Below, one piece after another: positions 49,331 to 58,960 of a stretch of 64,000 nucleotides of DNA. The stretch's first letter is position 1; every line of letters starts with the position of its first letter. Under the pieces are notes generated by a model, which saw only the letters and a program-made list of their open reading frames with translations, had not been told where the DNA came from and searched no databases. Source of the stretch: Alopecurus myosuroides (lineage: Eukaryota; Streptophyta; Magnoliopsida; Poales; Poaceae); the NCBI GenBank assembly GCA_028641055.1, contig CM054058.1:503457919-503521918 (forward strand), written 5' to 3'. The translations under genes were made by a program, and so were the position numbers.

Positions 49331-49467
49331 ACCGCCCGTGATCTTCTTCTCGGCGCCCGCGCCGATGAAGAAGTAATGGCGTGGCGGCCGGAGTAATGGC
49401 GTGCTGCAGAGCGAGCGGCGCAACCTCCAGCCCTCCAAGCAGACGCAGCTGCACCGGCTGCGGATGC
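49331..49467 (+). pseudogene. GC-rich coding fragment interrupted by CACTA insertion
   Basis: Removing the nested CACTA element (and one TSD) leaves an open frame. It runs through SERRNLQPSKQTQLHRLR on this side into ERRWLAMVAKDDRETG and an acidic end (DDREEDDDEDDDA, stop at about 53519). It looks like the 3' end of a gene, with AT-rich 3'-UTR-like DNA after it. I do not recognise the family; it could belong to another DNA transposon, since a GGGCATCTCCAGCC-like motif (minus strand) lies at about 53711-53724. Confidence 0.35.
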
Positions 49468-49929
49468 CACTACTAGAGAAAAGACTATAGGAGGAAATGA
49501 GGGCTCGAGGCGCATATTGGCAAAATACGCCTCCTATATATTATGCGAGGCGCATTTTTAAGATGTGCCTCCTATAATGCATATATAGGAGTCGCATTTT
49601 CAAGATGGACCTCCTATAATGCATATTTCATGTGGGGACCACAGCCTCCTGACCCCATGTTATACGAGGCGCATTTGGCCTTATGCGTCTCCTATAATGT
49701 ATGTATAGGAGGCGCACTACTGCATAATGCGCCTCGTATAGTCTATGTGGGGCCGGGTGGATGCACGTGTTATAGGAGGCGCACTCCAATATACGCCTCG
49801 TCGTAACTTATAGGAAGACGCATTTCGGCGTGTGCGCCTCGCGTATTCTGCAGTCTGCACCCAGTACACACGCGCTCGATCCCCCAATGCAATTCCCCAC
49901 GCAGACACACCACACAGACACCATCGCGC

Positions 49930-50344
49930 GGCGGCGCTCGATCCCCTACAAACCACCGGCGCGCTCGCGTCCTCCGACGACGTCCCCTACCCTCCCCTCC
50001 TCCGACGACGTCCCCAATCCGCAGCACATCCCGGTGGTCCTCGAACCTCCCGGGAACTCGACCATCGCCGCCCTCCACCAACACCACCTCCTCCTCCCCG
50101 GCCTTGCACGCGCACGCGAACGCCACGCTTAGCTGCATCATCGGGGCCGCCTACCACCACCACCCGCAGCTGGAGAGGACGTCCACCTCACCCGAGAGCG
50201 ACGTCAGCGGCACCAAGCGGGGCTTGGACCGCACGGGCTCCGGTGTGTCCCGCGGCGCCGCCGCCAACGACGAGGACGGCGACGGCAGGGATGGCGTCGG
50301 CGGCCGCAAGAAGTTGCGCCTCTCCTCTTCTTCCTCTCCGTCGG
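49930..50344 (+). pseudogene. Captured gene fragment resembling HD-Zip class II N-terminus
   Basis: The GC-rich open frame (from 50104 in one frame, with related GC-rich sequence upstream) encodes ERTSTSPESDVSGTKRGL, a run of Ala/Asp/Glu (AAANDEDGDGRDG) and GGRKKLRLS. HD-Zip II proteins have a similar order just before the homeodomain: Ser/Pro-rich, S-G-KR, D-E-D, then RKKLRLSK. Here the similarity ends at a Ser run and a possible donor site (G|GTAAGC at about 50345), and no homeodomain follows. If the match is right, this is a 5' exon fragment of a transcription factor gene carried by the transposon. Confidence 0.4.
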
Positions 50345-53050
50345 GTAAGCAAGATCCCCCGCTTCTCCTGCTCCCAGATTTGTGCAGAGTATTTATTTGC
50401 TTGCGCATAGATATATGTAGCATACATTTTATTCTTCTTTTGCTCTGCGTTCTTGAGTTTATGTTCAAGATGGATTCGCATTTGGCCGTTTGGTGCCTAA
50501 CTGGAGGCCACCAAATATTCGTGTAATGCCGTATCAGCTTGCCATGAGATCTCTCAGCATTGCCATTTTTAGGAGAGCCGCTTAGGCCGAGCAGCTATTT
50601 TCCCTTGTGAGCAGAGCACCCCTTTGATGCTAAAGTGAACTTTCCCCCCTTGCACCAACAGCAAAAATTTCCTAGAAACGCGTAGGGGTCTCTATCCAAA
50701 AGCACTGGGAAGCGCTCAAGTATTTGAATAAAGGCTGACTTTTAGTTCGTGTGGATATATGGTCAGGTTCGCTGGCAAAAAATTGGTGCTCTGCATTCAT
50801 TTTCTTTCTTGCACTATTAGACGTGCACCGGAAAAATTGGATACACCCAAGAAGGTATCATGAATTGTAAAGAAGAAAACTATCAACTTAATGGTCTGAA
50901 TTGCAACCAAGGAATTCTTGCTCGCACTTTCTCTGAAATTTGAACACAGCAATAGGTATCTGCATCTTCATAATACCAAACAAAGGTACACATCATTAAA
51001 CCATTTGGCATCTCCATTAAACTAAAAAGTTATTTTACGTAATATGTTGTGCGCCTTCGGAGCTGAGATGCAGCAACGACAGAAGCTGCTGAAGCACTAT
51101 CTGGTGGATGTGCCATTGCTGGCGACCAAGGACCCGTCAGGTGATGAATTGTGAGTGATTAAACTAACATGAAACATTGACACATTTATTTCACAACTAA
51201 TCGAAAACTGCCTAAAACTCCAGGGCTAAATCCTAGATGCTCCACTATACAATGTATAGTTTCATATTTGAAAAACGAACTTGAACAACTATAGTATTAA
51301 TATTAAAGCATGATTATCCTAAATGTTGAACAGAACAAAAGGTCTGTATAGAACTACAAATTAGGTATTTATGGGATGATGATAAATTTAACTAAAAAGA
51401 ATAGTAAAACTTAGAAGGAACAATATTCTGAGACATCACATAGGTCTGCCTCATGATAGCCACAAACAGTAAAATATATGACCTTAATCTCATTATCCTG
51501 GAGTCGCATAATTACTTTCTCCTCTTGTGCTCCAGATAGAGTACTTCAATGAGATAATACATAATCATGCCTGAAGATGTATAAAGGCATTCTATCCCAA
51601 ATGACAATTCTTATTTAGGGATGTCCTTTGAAGAAAAATTGAAGTTTGAATGGTTGGCAGATATCACGACGTTACATGAACATGATCTGTTTTATAGGAC
51701 TCATACCGTTACATCCTTACTTATATGGACGAAAGCACTTAAACCTGGATGATGAAGACATACCTGCAGGCCAGAGCATGATTGGCAGCTCAGATCATAT
51801 GATGATTTATGGCTTTGTAACTGATCGTTCCTGAAACACCTTTGCTGACTACAAAAGCATAAGCGTACAAAAGATACATTTGCAGAATCACAACATGAAT
51901 TTACTGCTGTCTTGAAGTCATATGATTGATCCATGCATCATGAAGAAAAGTTAAACCACTATTAGATTAAGGGAGTCCATTGACCAAGGAGCACGTCAAC
52001 ATTCTGGTTCTTGTACCTTATCCTTCATTACAAAGCCACAGCCCATAGGTATATGATAGATGTAACCTGCAGTTTAGTAGCAACAAAATTTCCAACACAT
52101 AACGAAATTAGTTTCCAAAGAATGTACTCTCTCCATTTTTCAAGGTATATATTTCCAGTTTGTCTGGTCTAGATGCCACTTGGACTAGTTCTGTAAATAA
52201 TTGTATGAGAAATGATCTCTCATGACTAATTGTCTGAGATGTGCTTGATATTTTTTTTTTGGATGTAATCAAGTTTAGTTTCTGTTCCTCGAAAACTTTC
52301 TAGAATATCATCTGGTTCAATTACGTATAATAGCATGCCTGATAATTACTTGATGATAAATTACATCGTCACTAGGCCATGCCTTATTCCGTTTGTCTTG
52401 TTGGTGTTTGTAACATCTGGTTACCTCTAATGATTATTTGGGAGTGACTATCTCTTGCGTGTAGGATGCAGTAGCAATTTAGCAATATAACCTTTTCTGT
52501 AGTAGAGGAACACTAGTGCTTGTTGCTGGCTTTGTATGGTTGGTCGGTTAATTGCTGCAGATGCTTGCCTTGTATGATTTCTGCGAGAAACTAGATCGAT
52601 GATTCTGTGTCTAATCTTGTCTAGAAGTAGAGTAACTTGCTGCTTTGCTTCTGTCTATCGGTGCAGGAGGGTTTTTAACCTTCAGATATATCCTGGCAGC
52701 AGATATATCCTGGCAGCATGACTGACATCTACCACAAATGGAACATCATGCTGAAGAGGTGTCGGGAAAACTACCGAAGAAATGATTTGAACTCCCCGGT
52801 AGAATTAGTACGAGAATGATGTATTTGATAATAGTTTACTCCACATTGGGATGCTTTCATCGATTGTTTTATAGTTTGTACAGGTTAAGATTTGTTAAAA
52901 TTTCCGGGTTGCATGTTGTACTATTGACTGTAACAAGAATTTCTCCTCGGAGACATATCAGACAAGTTTCTTGGAGATGTATATATGACCGCGATGAAGA
53001 AGTTCGATTGTTTGACGTGATTTATGTTGAACCAATAAAATATTTACACC
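50345..53050 (+). other. Interior of nested transposon, mixed exon-like pieces
   Basis: This is mostly AT-rich intron-like DNA. Short coding-like pieces occur at about 51060-51152 (EMQQRQKLLKHYLVDVP, ending in TGA), 51646-51834 (62-codon frame) and 52719-52810 (YHKWNIMLKRCRENYRR). None could be assigned to a family. The layout of small exon-like blocks in intron-like DNA resembles gene fragments captured by a Helitron, whose 3' end lies at 53076-53079. Confidence 0.4.
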
Positions 53051-53079
53051 CCCGTTGCAACGCACGGGCATTTTGCTAG
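53051..53079 (+). mobile_element. Helitron 3' terminus inside nested CACTA
   Basis: The hairpin-forming CCCGTTGCAACGCACGGG (53051-53068) is followed by CATTTTG, then CTAG (53076-53079) and a T. This is the typical grass Helitron end. The 5' TC terminus was not identified with confidence; it may lie near 49855. The Helitron may account for much of 49860-53079. Confidence 0.6.
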
Positions 53080-53398
53080 TGCAACATACAAAATCATGAA
53101 ATAAAAAGCTGCAAATTTTAAAAATCGAAAATGTTATAGGAGGCGCATATTGGGAACTATAGGAGGCGCATATGGGGATATATAGGAGGCGCATTTATTT
53201 GCATATGAAATGCGCCTCCTATATGTTATAGTAGGCGCATTTCAAAATGCGCCTCCTATACCTGCATATAAGGAGGCGCATTTTGAAATGCGCCTCGCAT
53301 AACTCAAATACGCGAGGCTTGGCGCTGGAGGCACATTCTATATGCGTCTCGCATAATAAAAATATGCGCCTCCTATAATCTTTTCTGTAGTAGTGTGC

Positions 53399-53945
53399 AA
53401 GGCCGGGCGGAGCGGCGCTGGCTCGCCATGGTGGCGAAGGACGACCGCGAAACTGGCCCCTCCAACCGGTCGGCCTATGACGACCGCGAGGAGGACGACG
53501 ATGAAGACGACGACGCCTAGGCCGGGGCGACCGTAGTTTTTTAAGTTTTTTCGCAATGTTTTACTTTAAATTTCTATGAAAATTGCGTCAAATCAATAAA
53601 GGTTGTCGATTTTTATTCTCGATTTATTTTGGGCCGATTGTTGGACTGGGAACGTCGTTTGTCGCCGCGGCGGCCCCAAAACGGCGGCGTTTTGGGACCT
53701 GGGAGCGACATGGCTGGAGATGCCCTTTGTGTGTGTTATTTTACTATGCGCACGAGGCGTTGAAAAAGTGTTCACAAATATTGTTGCGCCGGCGCTCGCG
53801 CCCATATTGCACACAAACATGCATCTTGGATATATATTAGATAAAAAAAGGCAGTACATAATGGAAAGAGTGGATCTAAACCTAAACGGAGAGCATAGAT
53901 GCATGATCGATCTACAAAATGGCAAGACTGTGGATCTGATATCTG
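53399..53945 (+). other. 3' remainder of interrupted gene and AT-rich spacer
   Basis: Up to about 53519 it is coding-like (see 49331-49467). After that comes AT-rich 3'-UTR-like DNA and a G/C-rich patch near 53640-53720. No further gene is seen before the stop of the minus-strand CACTA gene at 53946. Confidence 0.35.
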
Positions 53946-54491
53946 CTAGTCATACTCCTGCATAGTTCTATAGTACTCCGACTCGTAGTCGTCGTTGTCA
54001 CCGCTGTCGTCGTCACTATCGTCTGACGGTGCTCTGCACTCCCTCGGAAGATCACGACTCCAGGACTGGGCGTGAGGGTAGCGCAGGCGGGGGTTATCGC
54101 CAGCCCTGATGTAGTTCATGACGCTCTGAAGAGTCCGTCTGCCGCCCCACCACAGCCGACGACCGGCCTCGTTGAAGTTCGAAAGAGGCGGGCCGTTCTC
54201 CTCGTACCTGGCGAGCGCACTCTCACGCCGATTAATGAAGAAGGCGTCCCAAGTAGGGCGGTAGTCAGGATTCCAACTCGGATTCCTCCGCTGCTCCGGC
54301 GTGAGCTCGTGGTAGTAGTGGTTCGTGATGGCCGCCCGACGCGCCACACCTTGAGGAAGAGGAGGGACCGGCACTCTTCCGGCGCTCAGCATCCAACCGG
54401 CGGGAACGCTGTAGCTGGGCGGGCAGGGGTAGTTCGAGGCGGAAAGTGCCTCCGCCTGGATGAATGTTAGAGTGGGTACGGTAGAAGCCAT
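53946..54491 (-). CDS. CACTA-associated ORF of unknown function, full length (unit 2)
   Basis: This is a 181-codon uninterrupted frame from MASTVPTLTFIQAEALSASN (54491) to an acidic end (APSDDSDDDSGDNDDYESEY). Conserved pieces are PEQRRNPSWNPDYRPTW, FFINRRESALARYEENG and FNEAGRRLWWGGRRTLQS. It is the complete version of the genes truncated at 18428-18847 and 19895-20314. It diverges from the plus-strand gene at 54773, and TATATATA-rich DNA lies upstream (54543-54551). I recall homologous ORFs in other Triticeae CACTA elements; no function is known to me. Confidence 0.6.
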   Translation of the reverse strand: MASTVPTLTFIQAEALSASNYPCPPSYSVPAGWMLSAGRVPVPPLPQGVARRAAITNHYYHELTPEQRRNPSWNPDYRPTWDAFFINRRESALARYEENGPPLSNFNEAGRRLWWGGRRTLQSVMNYIRAGDNPRLRYPHAQSWSRDLPRECRAPSDDSDDDSGDNDDYESEYYRTMQEYD

Positions 54492-54772
54492 GAGAGAGTG
54501 GTGAGTTTGTATGTGTTTATGCCAATGGTGTGGCAATGCATACATATATATAGTGAGAAGAAAACATATCCCTTTAGTCCCGGCCTGTTTTACCAACCGG
54601 GACGAAATGGTTAGGGTTTCGTTTGGACCAATCAGATAGAATCACACGGATCGTGTGTTTCTTTCAAGCGCTTGTGAGTCGTTGGATCCGGGGTGTGTTT
54701 CTTTCGAGCTGTTGTGAGTCGTTCGATCAGGGCTACGATGTGTTTCTTTCAAGAGGTTGGACCCTGAAAAAG

Positions 54773-55782
54773 ATGGCCGAGCAATTCAAAAACTGGAAGA
54801 AAAGATTGAACCTTGACTATGTTAAGAAGAACAAGACTCCAGATTTCACTCAAGGGTATGAGAAAATAAAACCCATATGGGAAGATTTCGTGAAGTACAA
54901 GCTGTCAGAGAATACACTGGAAAGGACAAAAACAAATGAGAAAACGCCGCCAAAAAGGTATATCACCATGTTATGGGGCAAGGTGGCTACAAGGGTTCCA
55001 GTCCCAAGTGGGAGCAATGGGAGAACGACCTGCTTCAGCTGGGGATCACTCCCGAGCTGTTCTTGTGGGTCGAGCGGACAAGGTCATGGTTCTACAGGCA
55101 TGGGGGCACGTTGGACGACGAAGGAAATGCAATCTATAACCTAAGGCATAAAGAGAGTCCTCTACCAATAGAAAGTCTGAGAACCACAATAAAGGACATT
55201 AAAGAGGGGATGTTTGTGCCAGATAGAGAGAACGACGAGCTCACACGCGCCCTCGGGAATAAGGAACGAACCAACTCACCATAGTCTTCCGGTTCCACGG
55301 GGCTACGCTGTTGTTGGGGTCGATGAAGTTGTCAACGGATTCGAGCCGGTAAAGCTTGATTTCCCTGAAGGTGAAGACGAAGAGTTGACTGAACTCGGAG
55401 AAGCCAAGAACTCGATCGTTCTATGGCTAAAGGAATGCATTGTGCTCCCAAATCAGACGGCAAAGCCATCGAATCCTTGCCATTCTCCAGCGCAAAAGTC
55501 TCCAGCGGTCGTATTCGCCATGCATGCCGTCTCCGGCGTGGTCGCCTACGCCATGCACGTCTCCAGCGCGGTCGCCTACGCCGCCGCGTCAGCCTTCTCC
55601 ACCACGGTCGCCTACGCTGCCGCGTCAGTCTTCTCCGCCCACTAAGTTTCTGCCGAAACGTAAAATATCACCCAAACGTCAACGGTCACCCCTCCCGAAG
55701 GTACCAAAGGAGGTACCCAAGTTACCTTACGAATATACTCCCGAGGAAAACCAGAAAATCGCAAAGGACGAATACGAGGCGT
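54773..55782 (+). pseudogene. Plant En/Spm-type transposase-associated gene, truncated (unit 2)
   Basis: MAEQFKNWKKRLNLDYVKKN starts at 54773. GGYKGSSPKWEQWENDL, VERTRSWFYRHGG and VPDRENDELTRALGN follow in the next frame. VVGVDEVVNGFEPVKLDFPE and IVLWLKECIVLP are in a third frame, before the Pro/Ser-rich linker and LPYEYTPEENQKIAKDEYE. Both frameshifts match unit 1 and thus predate the duplication. The Athila LTR at 55783 cuts the gene. The family (PF03004-like) is inferred from remembered pattern. Confidence 0.65.
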
Positions 55783-56085
55783 TGATGACTCCCAAGTGCA
55801 GGAGATCAATTGTAGTACCTTTCGATAATTATTTGAGTGTCGAACACACAAGGAGCTGAAGGTAAGCTATCTATTCTCTAAAACCCTATAACCCTCTTAT
55901 ATGGCTGTTTATGCAAAGCAATTAGTTTGACTAAAAGGAACTAACTAATTAAAAGCAAGTGACGTGGAGTGTGGTTTGTCTAGTAACTAGTGAAGCAAGT
56001 TTAAAATGCAAGTAATCCTAAAGCAAGTTTCTAAGCAAGTTTCACAAGTAGCAAGCAGCAAATATCTCAAGTATCTCAAGGGAGC
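55783..56085 (-). repeat. Truncated family A Athila LTR (unit 2)
   Basis: It starts TGATGACTCCCAAGTGCAGG, matching 21611 onward, and is preceded by the same GGCGT. Similarity stops after 303 bp at GGGAGC, where sequence without LTR character begins. A 14-bp repeat of AAGCAAGTTTCT is present once less than in unit 1. Confidence 0.85.
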
Positions 56086-56778
56086 CACTCGTGAAATTCT
56101 GGAATGCATGAGGCAATTGTATTAGCACAAAGGGAGCTTCATAGCATCATTATTTTTCTTGAGTACGGGGAAATTAGATTTTGTATCTCTGATTGAAGTG
56201 AGAAAAAGATTCTGTCCCTGATCGTCTGGAAGTATATGCCTTGGTCTTCTCGGAAAACTTCCATCCATGGTCGCTGAGCTGCTCTCCTGGTCACCCCTCA
56301 TACCAAACTTGCCAAACTGCCATCCTTTGTCCTCTCCCTCTGGCACGGACCAATTCCTCTCTCTCGATATGCAAATATCAAAGGCATGACCAACATTCTA
56401 AATTCTGTAATTTACAGACAACCTCATAGATCAGCATGAAAATTAATTTTGCAGACTTCCAAAGATTCAAATGTATATGAAGCAACTAAAATTTCCATCA
56501 CACAGAATTACCACAAGTTGAGTTACGAAATCAATCACCGGGTCGCGAGAAAAGAGATGGGCACACTGGCGGCTGCAGGACACACATCGGTGAAGGCATG
56601 CACCTATGACCGGAGTAAAAATTGTGCCATTTTCAGGCTGCTCGTTGTTGTGACTTTCACCACCGCCTGTTGTCTTGTACAGTAATTTTACAAGGATTAA
56701 CCGATGCAAACATGCACACTGGCCACTTGGTCCATCTGGTCGTCTCTCTTTGGGTTTGGGGCTTCCCGGTGGAAGCTA
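56086..56778. other. Unidentified sequence right of the duplication
   Basis: No match to the rest of the window. A minus-strand open frame at 56122-56346 has a possible exon-like composition but no motif. No gene is called. Confidence 0.4.
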
Positions 56779-56881
56779 CTCCCTCCGTTCCATATTAGAT
56801 GACTCCCACATAGATGTATCTAGACATATTTTAGTACTAGATACATCTATTTGAGAGTCATCTAATATGGAACAGAGGGAG
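56779..56881. mobile_element. Stowaway MITE
   Basis: This 103-bp palindromic element has ends CTCCCTCCGTTCCATATTAG and, at the right, CTAATATGGAACAGAGGGAG. It is flanked by TA on both sides (56777-56778; 56882-56883). The internal arms also pair (GATGACTC/GAGTCATC), giving a near-perfect hairpin. Confidence 0.93.
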
Positions 56882-56883
56882 TA

Positions 56884-57281
56884 GTTATGTTGGTTTCTTG
56901 CTGCCATGCATGCTCCTAATAATCAGAAAAAGATTGAGATTGAGCATCAGAACAAAGAAAATAGAAGGGAATTGCGAGCAGGCAGAGCAAGGGCAAATGG
57001 AGCAACACCAGACGTCTAGACCATACAAAAGAGTATGAAATCTGGCCCATGATTATGAAGTTATTAACGTCATTGATCGATAAGAAGGGAAATAACTTAG
57101 CCAAAAGGGCCCAAACTTTCAAACTAAATTTTCCAATAAAGAAGTGTGGTCAACAATACTTGCCTTTTGAGTTCTAAAAGATCCAACAGATCGAACATTT
57201 ATTTTGCAATGTGCAAAAATTATAATCAGAGGAGAAACGGGTGGTATACGTTACCAGATTGGCCACTCACATTGGTAGCTA
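56884..57281. other. Unidentified sequence between MITE and minisatellite
   Basis: No gene or repeat recognised. The minus-strand open frame at 56916-57122 has a signal-like hydrophobic stretch but no supporting features. Confidence 0.35.
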
Positions 57282-57406
57282 ATGTATACTCTGGTGACAT
57301 TTAGTTCTGCTGGTGCTGATGTATACTCTGGTGACATTTAGTTCTGCTGGTGCTGATGTATACTCTGGTGACATTTAATTCTGCTGGTGCTGATGTATAC
57401 TCTGAT
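57282..57406. repeat. 37-bp minisatellite, 3.4 units
   Basis: Three head-to-tail units begin ATGTATACTCTGGTGACATT at 57282, 57319 and 57356, plus a 14-bp partial unit at 57393. The first two are identical and the third differs by one base (TTAATTCTG). The unit length is not a multiple of three, and the array lies at the edge of a GC-rich segment. Confidence 0.95.
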
Positions 57407-58510
57407 GAGTGGTCAGTGGCTTGCCACGACGACCTCCCCGTCTCCCTCGCAATGGCAAGGCTAGCCGTCTTTGCCACCGCATAGCTTGAGGACGAGTGCA
57501 CGACATCCGCTTCATGAGTCTCATCTGCCGGATCCACTTGCCAAGCGTCAGCCCTTCCGGCGCACGTCTCGTCCACTCCACACATGCGCGCCCAGGTCCG
57601 GTGGCCGGACGCAGGCATCGTGGATACCGCAGCTTTGGTCGTCCTACTTCTTCTCCCTAGCAATGCTTTCATCGTCGCATATTTTGGATCTGGATCTGGT
57701 GTGAGCTACAAAGTGAGAACGGGAGTAGAGAAACCAGACGGATTTGCAAGACGCAGCAGTGTGATGATAGGGCATAACCATGGTTTTGGTTACCGGTCGG
57801 GAAATCTGGTAACCGCCCAGTAACCGGAGATCCCGACCACCCCCGGGAATTGCTCATACCGGTCAAAAAATCTCAACAAAATTGAAAATTTTGAATTTTA
57901 ACAAAACCCATCGGTAAATGGTTATATTGGGAATTTTTTTTCAATTTACAAATTTTGGTTTTTAAATTCGTCCGGTAACCAGTCGGGATTGTCCGGTAAC
58001 CGTGGTAACCGAAAATCCCGACCCCCCGTGGGAAATTTTTTCTACCGAGAACCAAAACCTTGGGCATAACACGATGAAGCCCAATATCGTCTTCGGTCTG
58101 GTCGCCATCCTTCAGTCTAGTCGCCGGGCAGGAAGAAACCTGCAAGTACTGGTAGTCGGCGTGGCGGCGTCCGGGAGCTCGAGCGCCCGCCTCTTAAAGC
58201 CGGCGGTGATGTGTGCGTGACGCCTGGGATCCTTGGGTGGCATATGGAGGCGCCGCAGTTCAGGGGATGAGGGGAGGTCGTACCGTCGTAGGGATGATTG
58301 GCAGAGGAAAACAACCATGAAAAAAAACGATCGAGGAAGGTGGAGCGAAACGCCCGAAATTAAAGGGTCTACCAGTGCTAATGAAGGGTCACCGGGGGGA
58401 CGATGCGGTGTGGGACCAGATCGCGAAGGCTATCCGCGTGGTGAAGGAGTGAAGGACATGAGATTCCGTGCATTCCGTGGAGGAGGGTGTTTGACGACAG
58501 GATGCAGTCG
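57407..58510. other. GC-rich gene-like segment, unidentified, interrupted by hAT MITE
   Basis: GC-rich sequence on both sides of the MITE (57407-57778 and 58063-58510) has several open frames on both strands, none with a recognised domain. Composition suggests a decayed gene or gene fragment that existed before the MITE inserted. Confidence 0.3.
57779..58062. mobile_element. hAT-type MITE (284 bp)
   Basis: The terminal inverted repeats are CATGGTTTTGGTT and, at the right, AACCAAAACCTTG. They are flanked by the 8-bp direct duplication GGCATAAC (57771-57778; 58063-58070). CA...TG ends and an 8-bp target duplication fit hAT. The interior repeats the motif GGTAACCG several times in both orientations, giving strong self-complementarity. 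Confidence 0.8.
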
Positions 58511-58519
58511 TTAACGGGT

Positions 58520-58960
58520 GAAGGAACCAAATCTTTCTTTTAGATAGGAGAGACTATTACCATATGACCCAAATTGTCGTAGTAAACAATAGGTATTGCC
58601 GCAGAATAAAATTGAGGCAAAAACATATGATATTGCCACACACAAAATTTGCTTGCAATAGTTAGTTTTTTTTGCAACAATATTTGTAACTACCGCATCA
58701 CAATACAGATGTTGCAATATATGACCGAATATCGCCATGAATGCTTATTTCGTTGGAATACCATGTCTCTAAGGACAAATCGTGGCAATAGGAGGCTTGT
58801 ACCACAACAAAACGATAATTTATCGCGACCAAAAAGAGTCATGGAAATATGAGTGCCCTATCACCATAACCTGAGAGTTCGTCGTAATTTGTGATTATAT
58901 CGCAACGAAAAAAACCCGTAGCTATATATTTTGTTGCAAGAGACTGGTTTTCTTGTAGTG
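58520..58960. mobile_element. Possible CACTA-type fragment
   Basis: The right end, read on the minus strand, begins CACTACAAGAAAACCAG, a common plant CACTA terminus, and directly abuts LINE sequence. The region has many short TTGCAACAA/TTGTTGCAA-like motifs. No matching left terminus was found, so the left boundary is approximate. Confidence 0.4.

Larger units (their letters stand above)
49468..53395. mobile_element. Nested CACTA transposon, non-autonomous, gene-carrying (3928 bp)
   Basis: Terminal inverted repeats CACTACTAGAGAAAAGAC and (reverse complement of the right end) CACTACTACAGAAAAGAT are flanked by a perfect 3-bp TGC duplication (49465-49467; 53396-53398). Both ends carry many subterminal TATAGGAGGCGCA repeats in both orientations (about 49490-49850 and 53135-53395). 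No transposase is encoded. The interior holds gene-like fragments and a Helitron 3' end. It is absent from unit 1, so it either inserted after the duplication or was removed with the unit 1 deletion. Confidence 0.92.
48981..55782 (+). mobile_element. CACTA (En/Spm) transposon, truncated, with nested CACTA (unit 2)
   Basis: It starts CACTAGTGGAAACAACC with AGTCCCGGTT subterminal repeats and carries the divergent gene pair. It ends at the Athila LTR at 55783. Segment 49331-54134 has no counterpart in unit 1. It includes a nested 3.9-kb CACTA element and about 0.9 kb of what is probably ancestral sequence deleted from unit 1. The right terminus is missing. Confidence 0.78.
29639..56085. repeat. 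Tandem duplication, unit 2 (right copy)
   Basis: This is the second copy of 1-21926, in the same orientation and element order. It retains about 1.1 kb of the Athila pol region missing from unit 1 and has an expanded TA repeat. It carries a private 3.9-kb CACTA insertion. It lacks the 1.46-kb internal duplication of unit 1. Similarity ends at 56085 after 303 bp of an LTR, where unrelated sequence begins, so its right edge was cut by a later deletion or rearrangement. Similarity to unit 1 may extend left of 29639, but the partner sequence is outside the window. Confidence 0.95.

Noticed and set aside
57294..57400. Short direct repeats considered as a CRISPR array
   Set aside because: Head-to-tail 37-bp minisatellite without spacers, in eukaryotic DNA.
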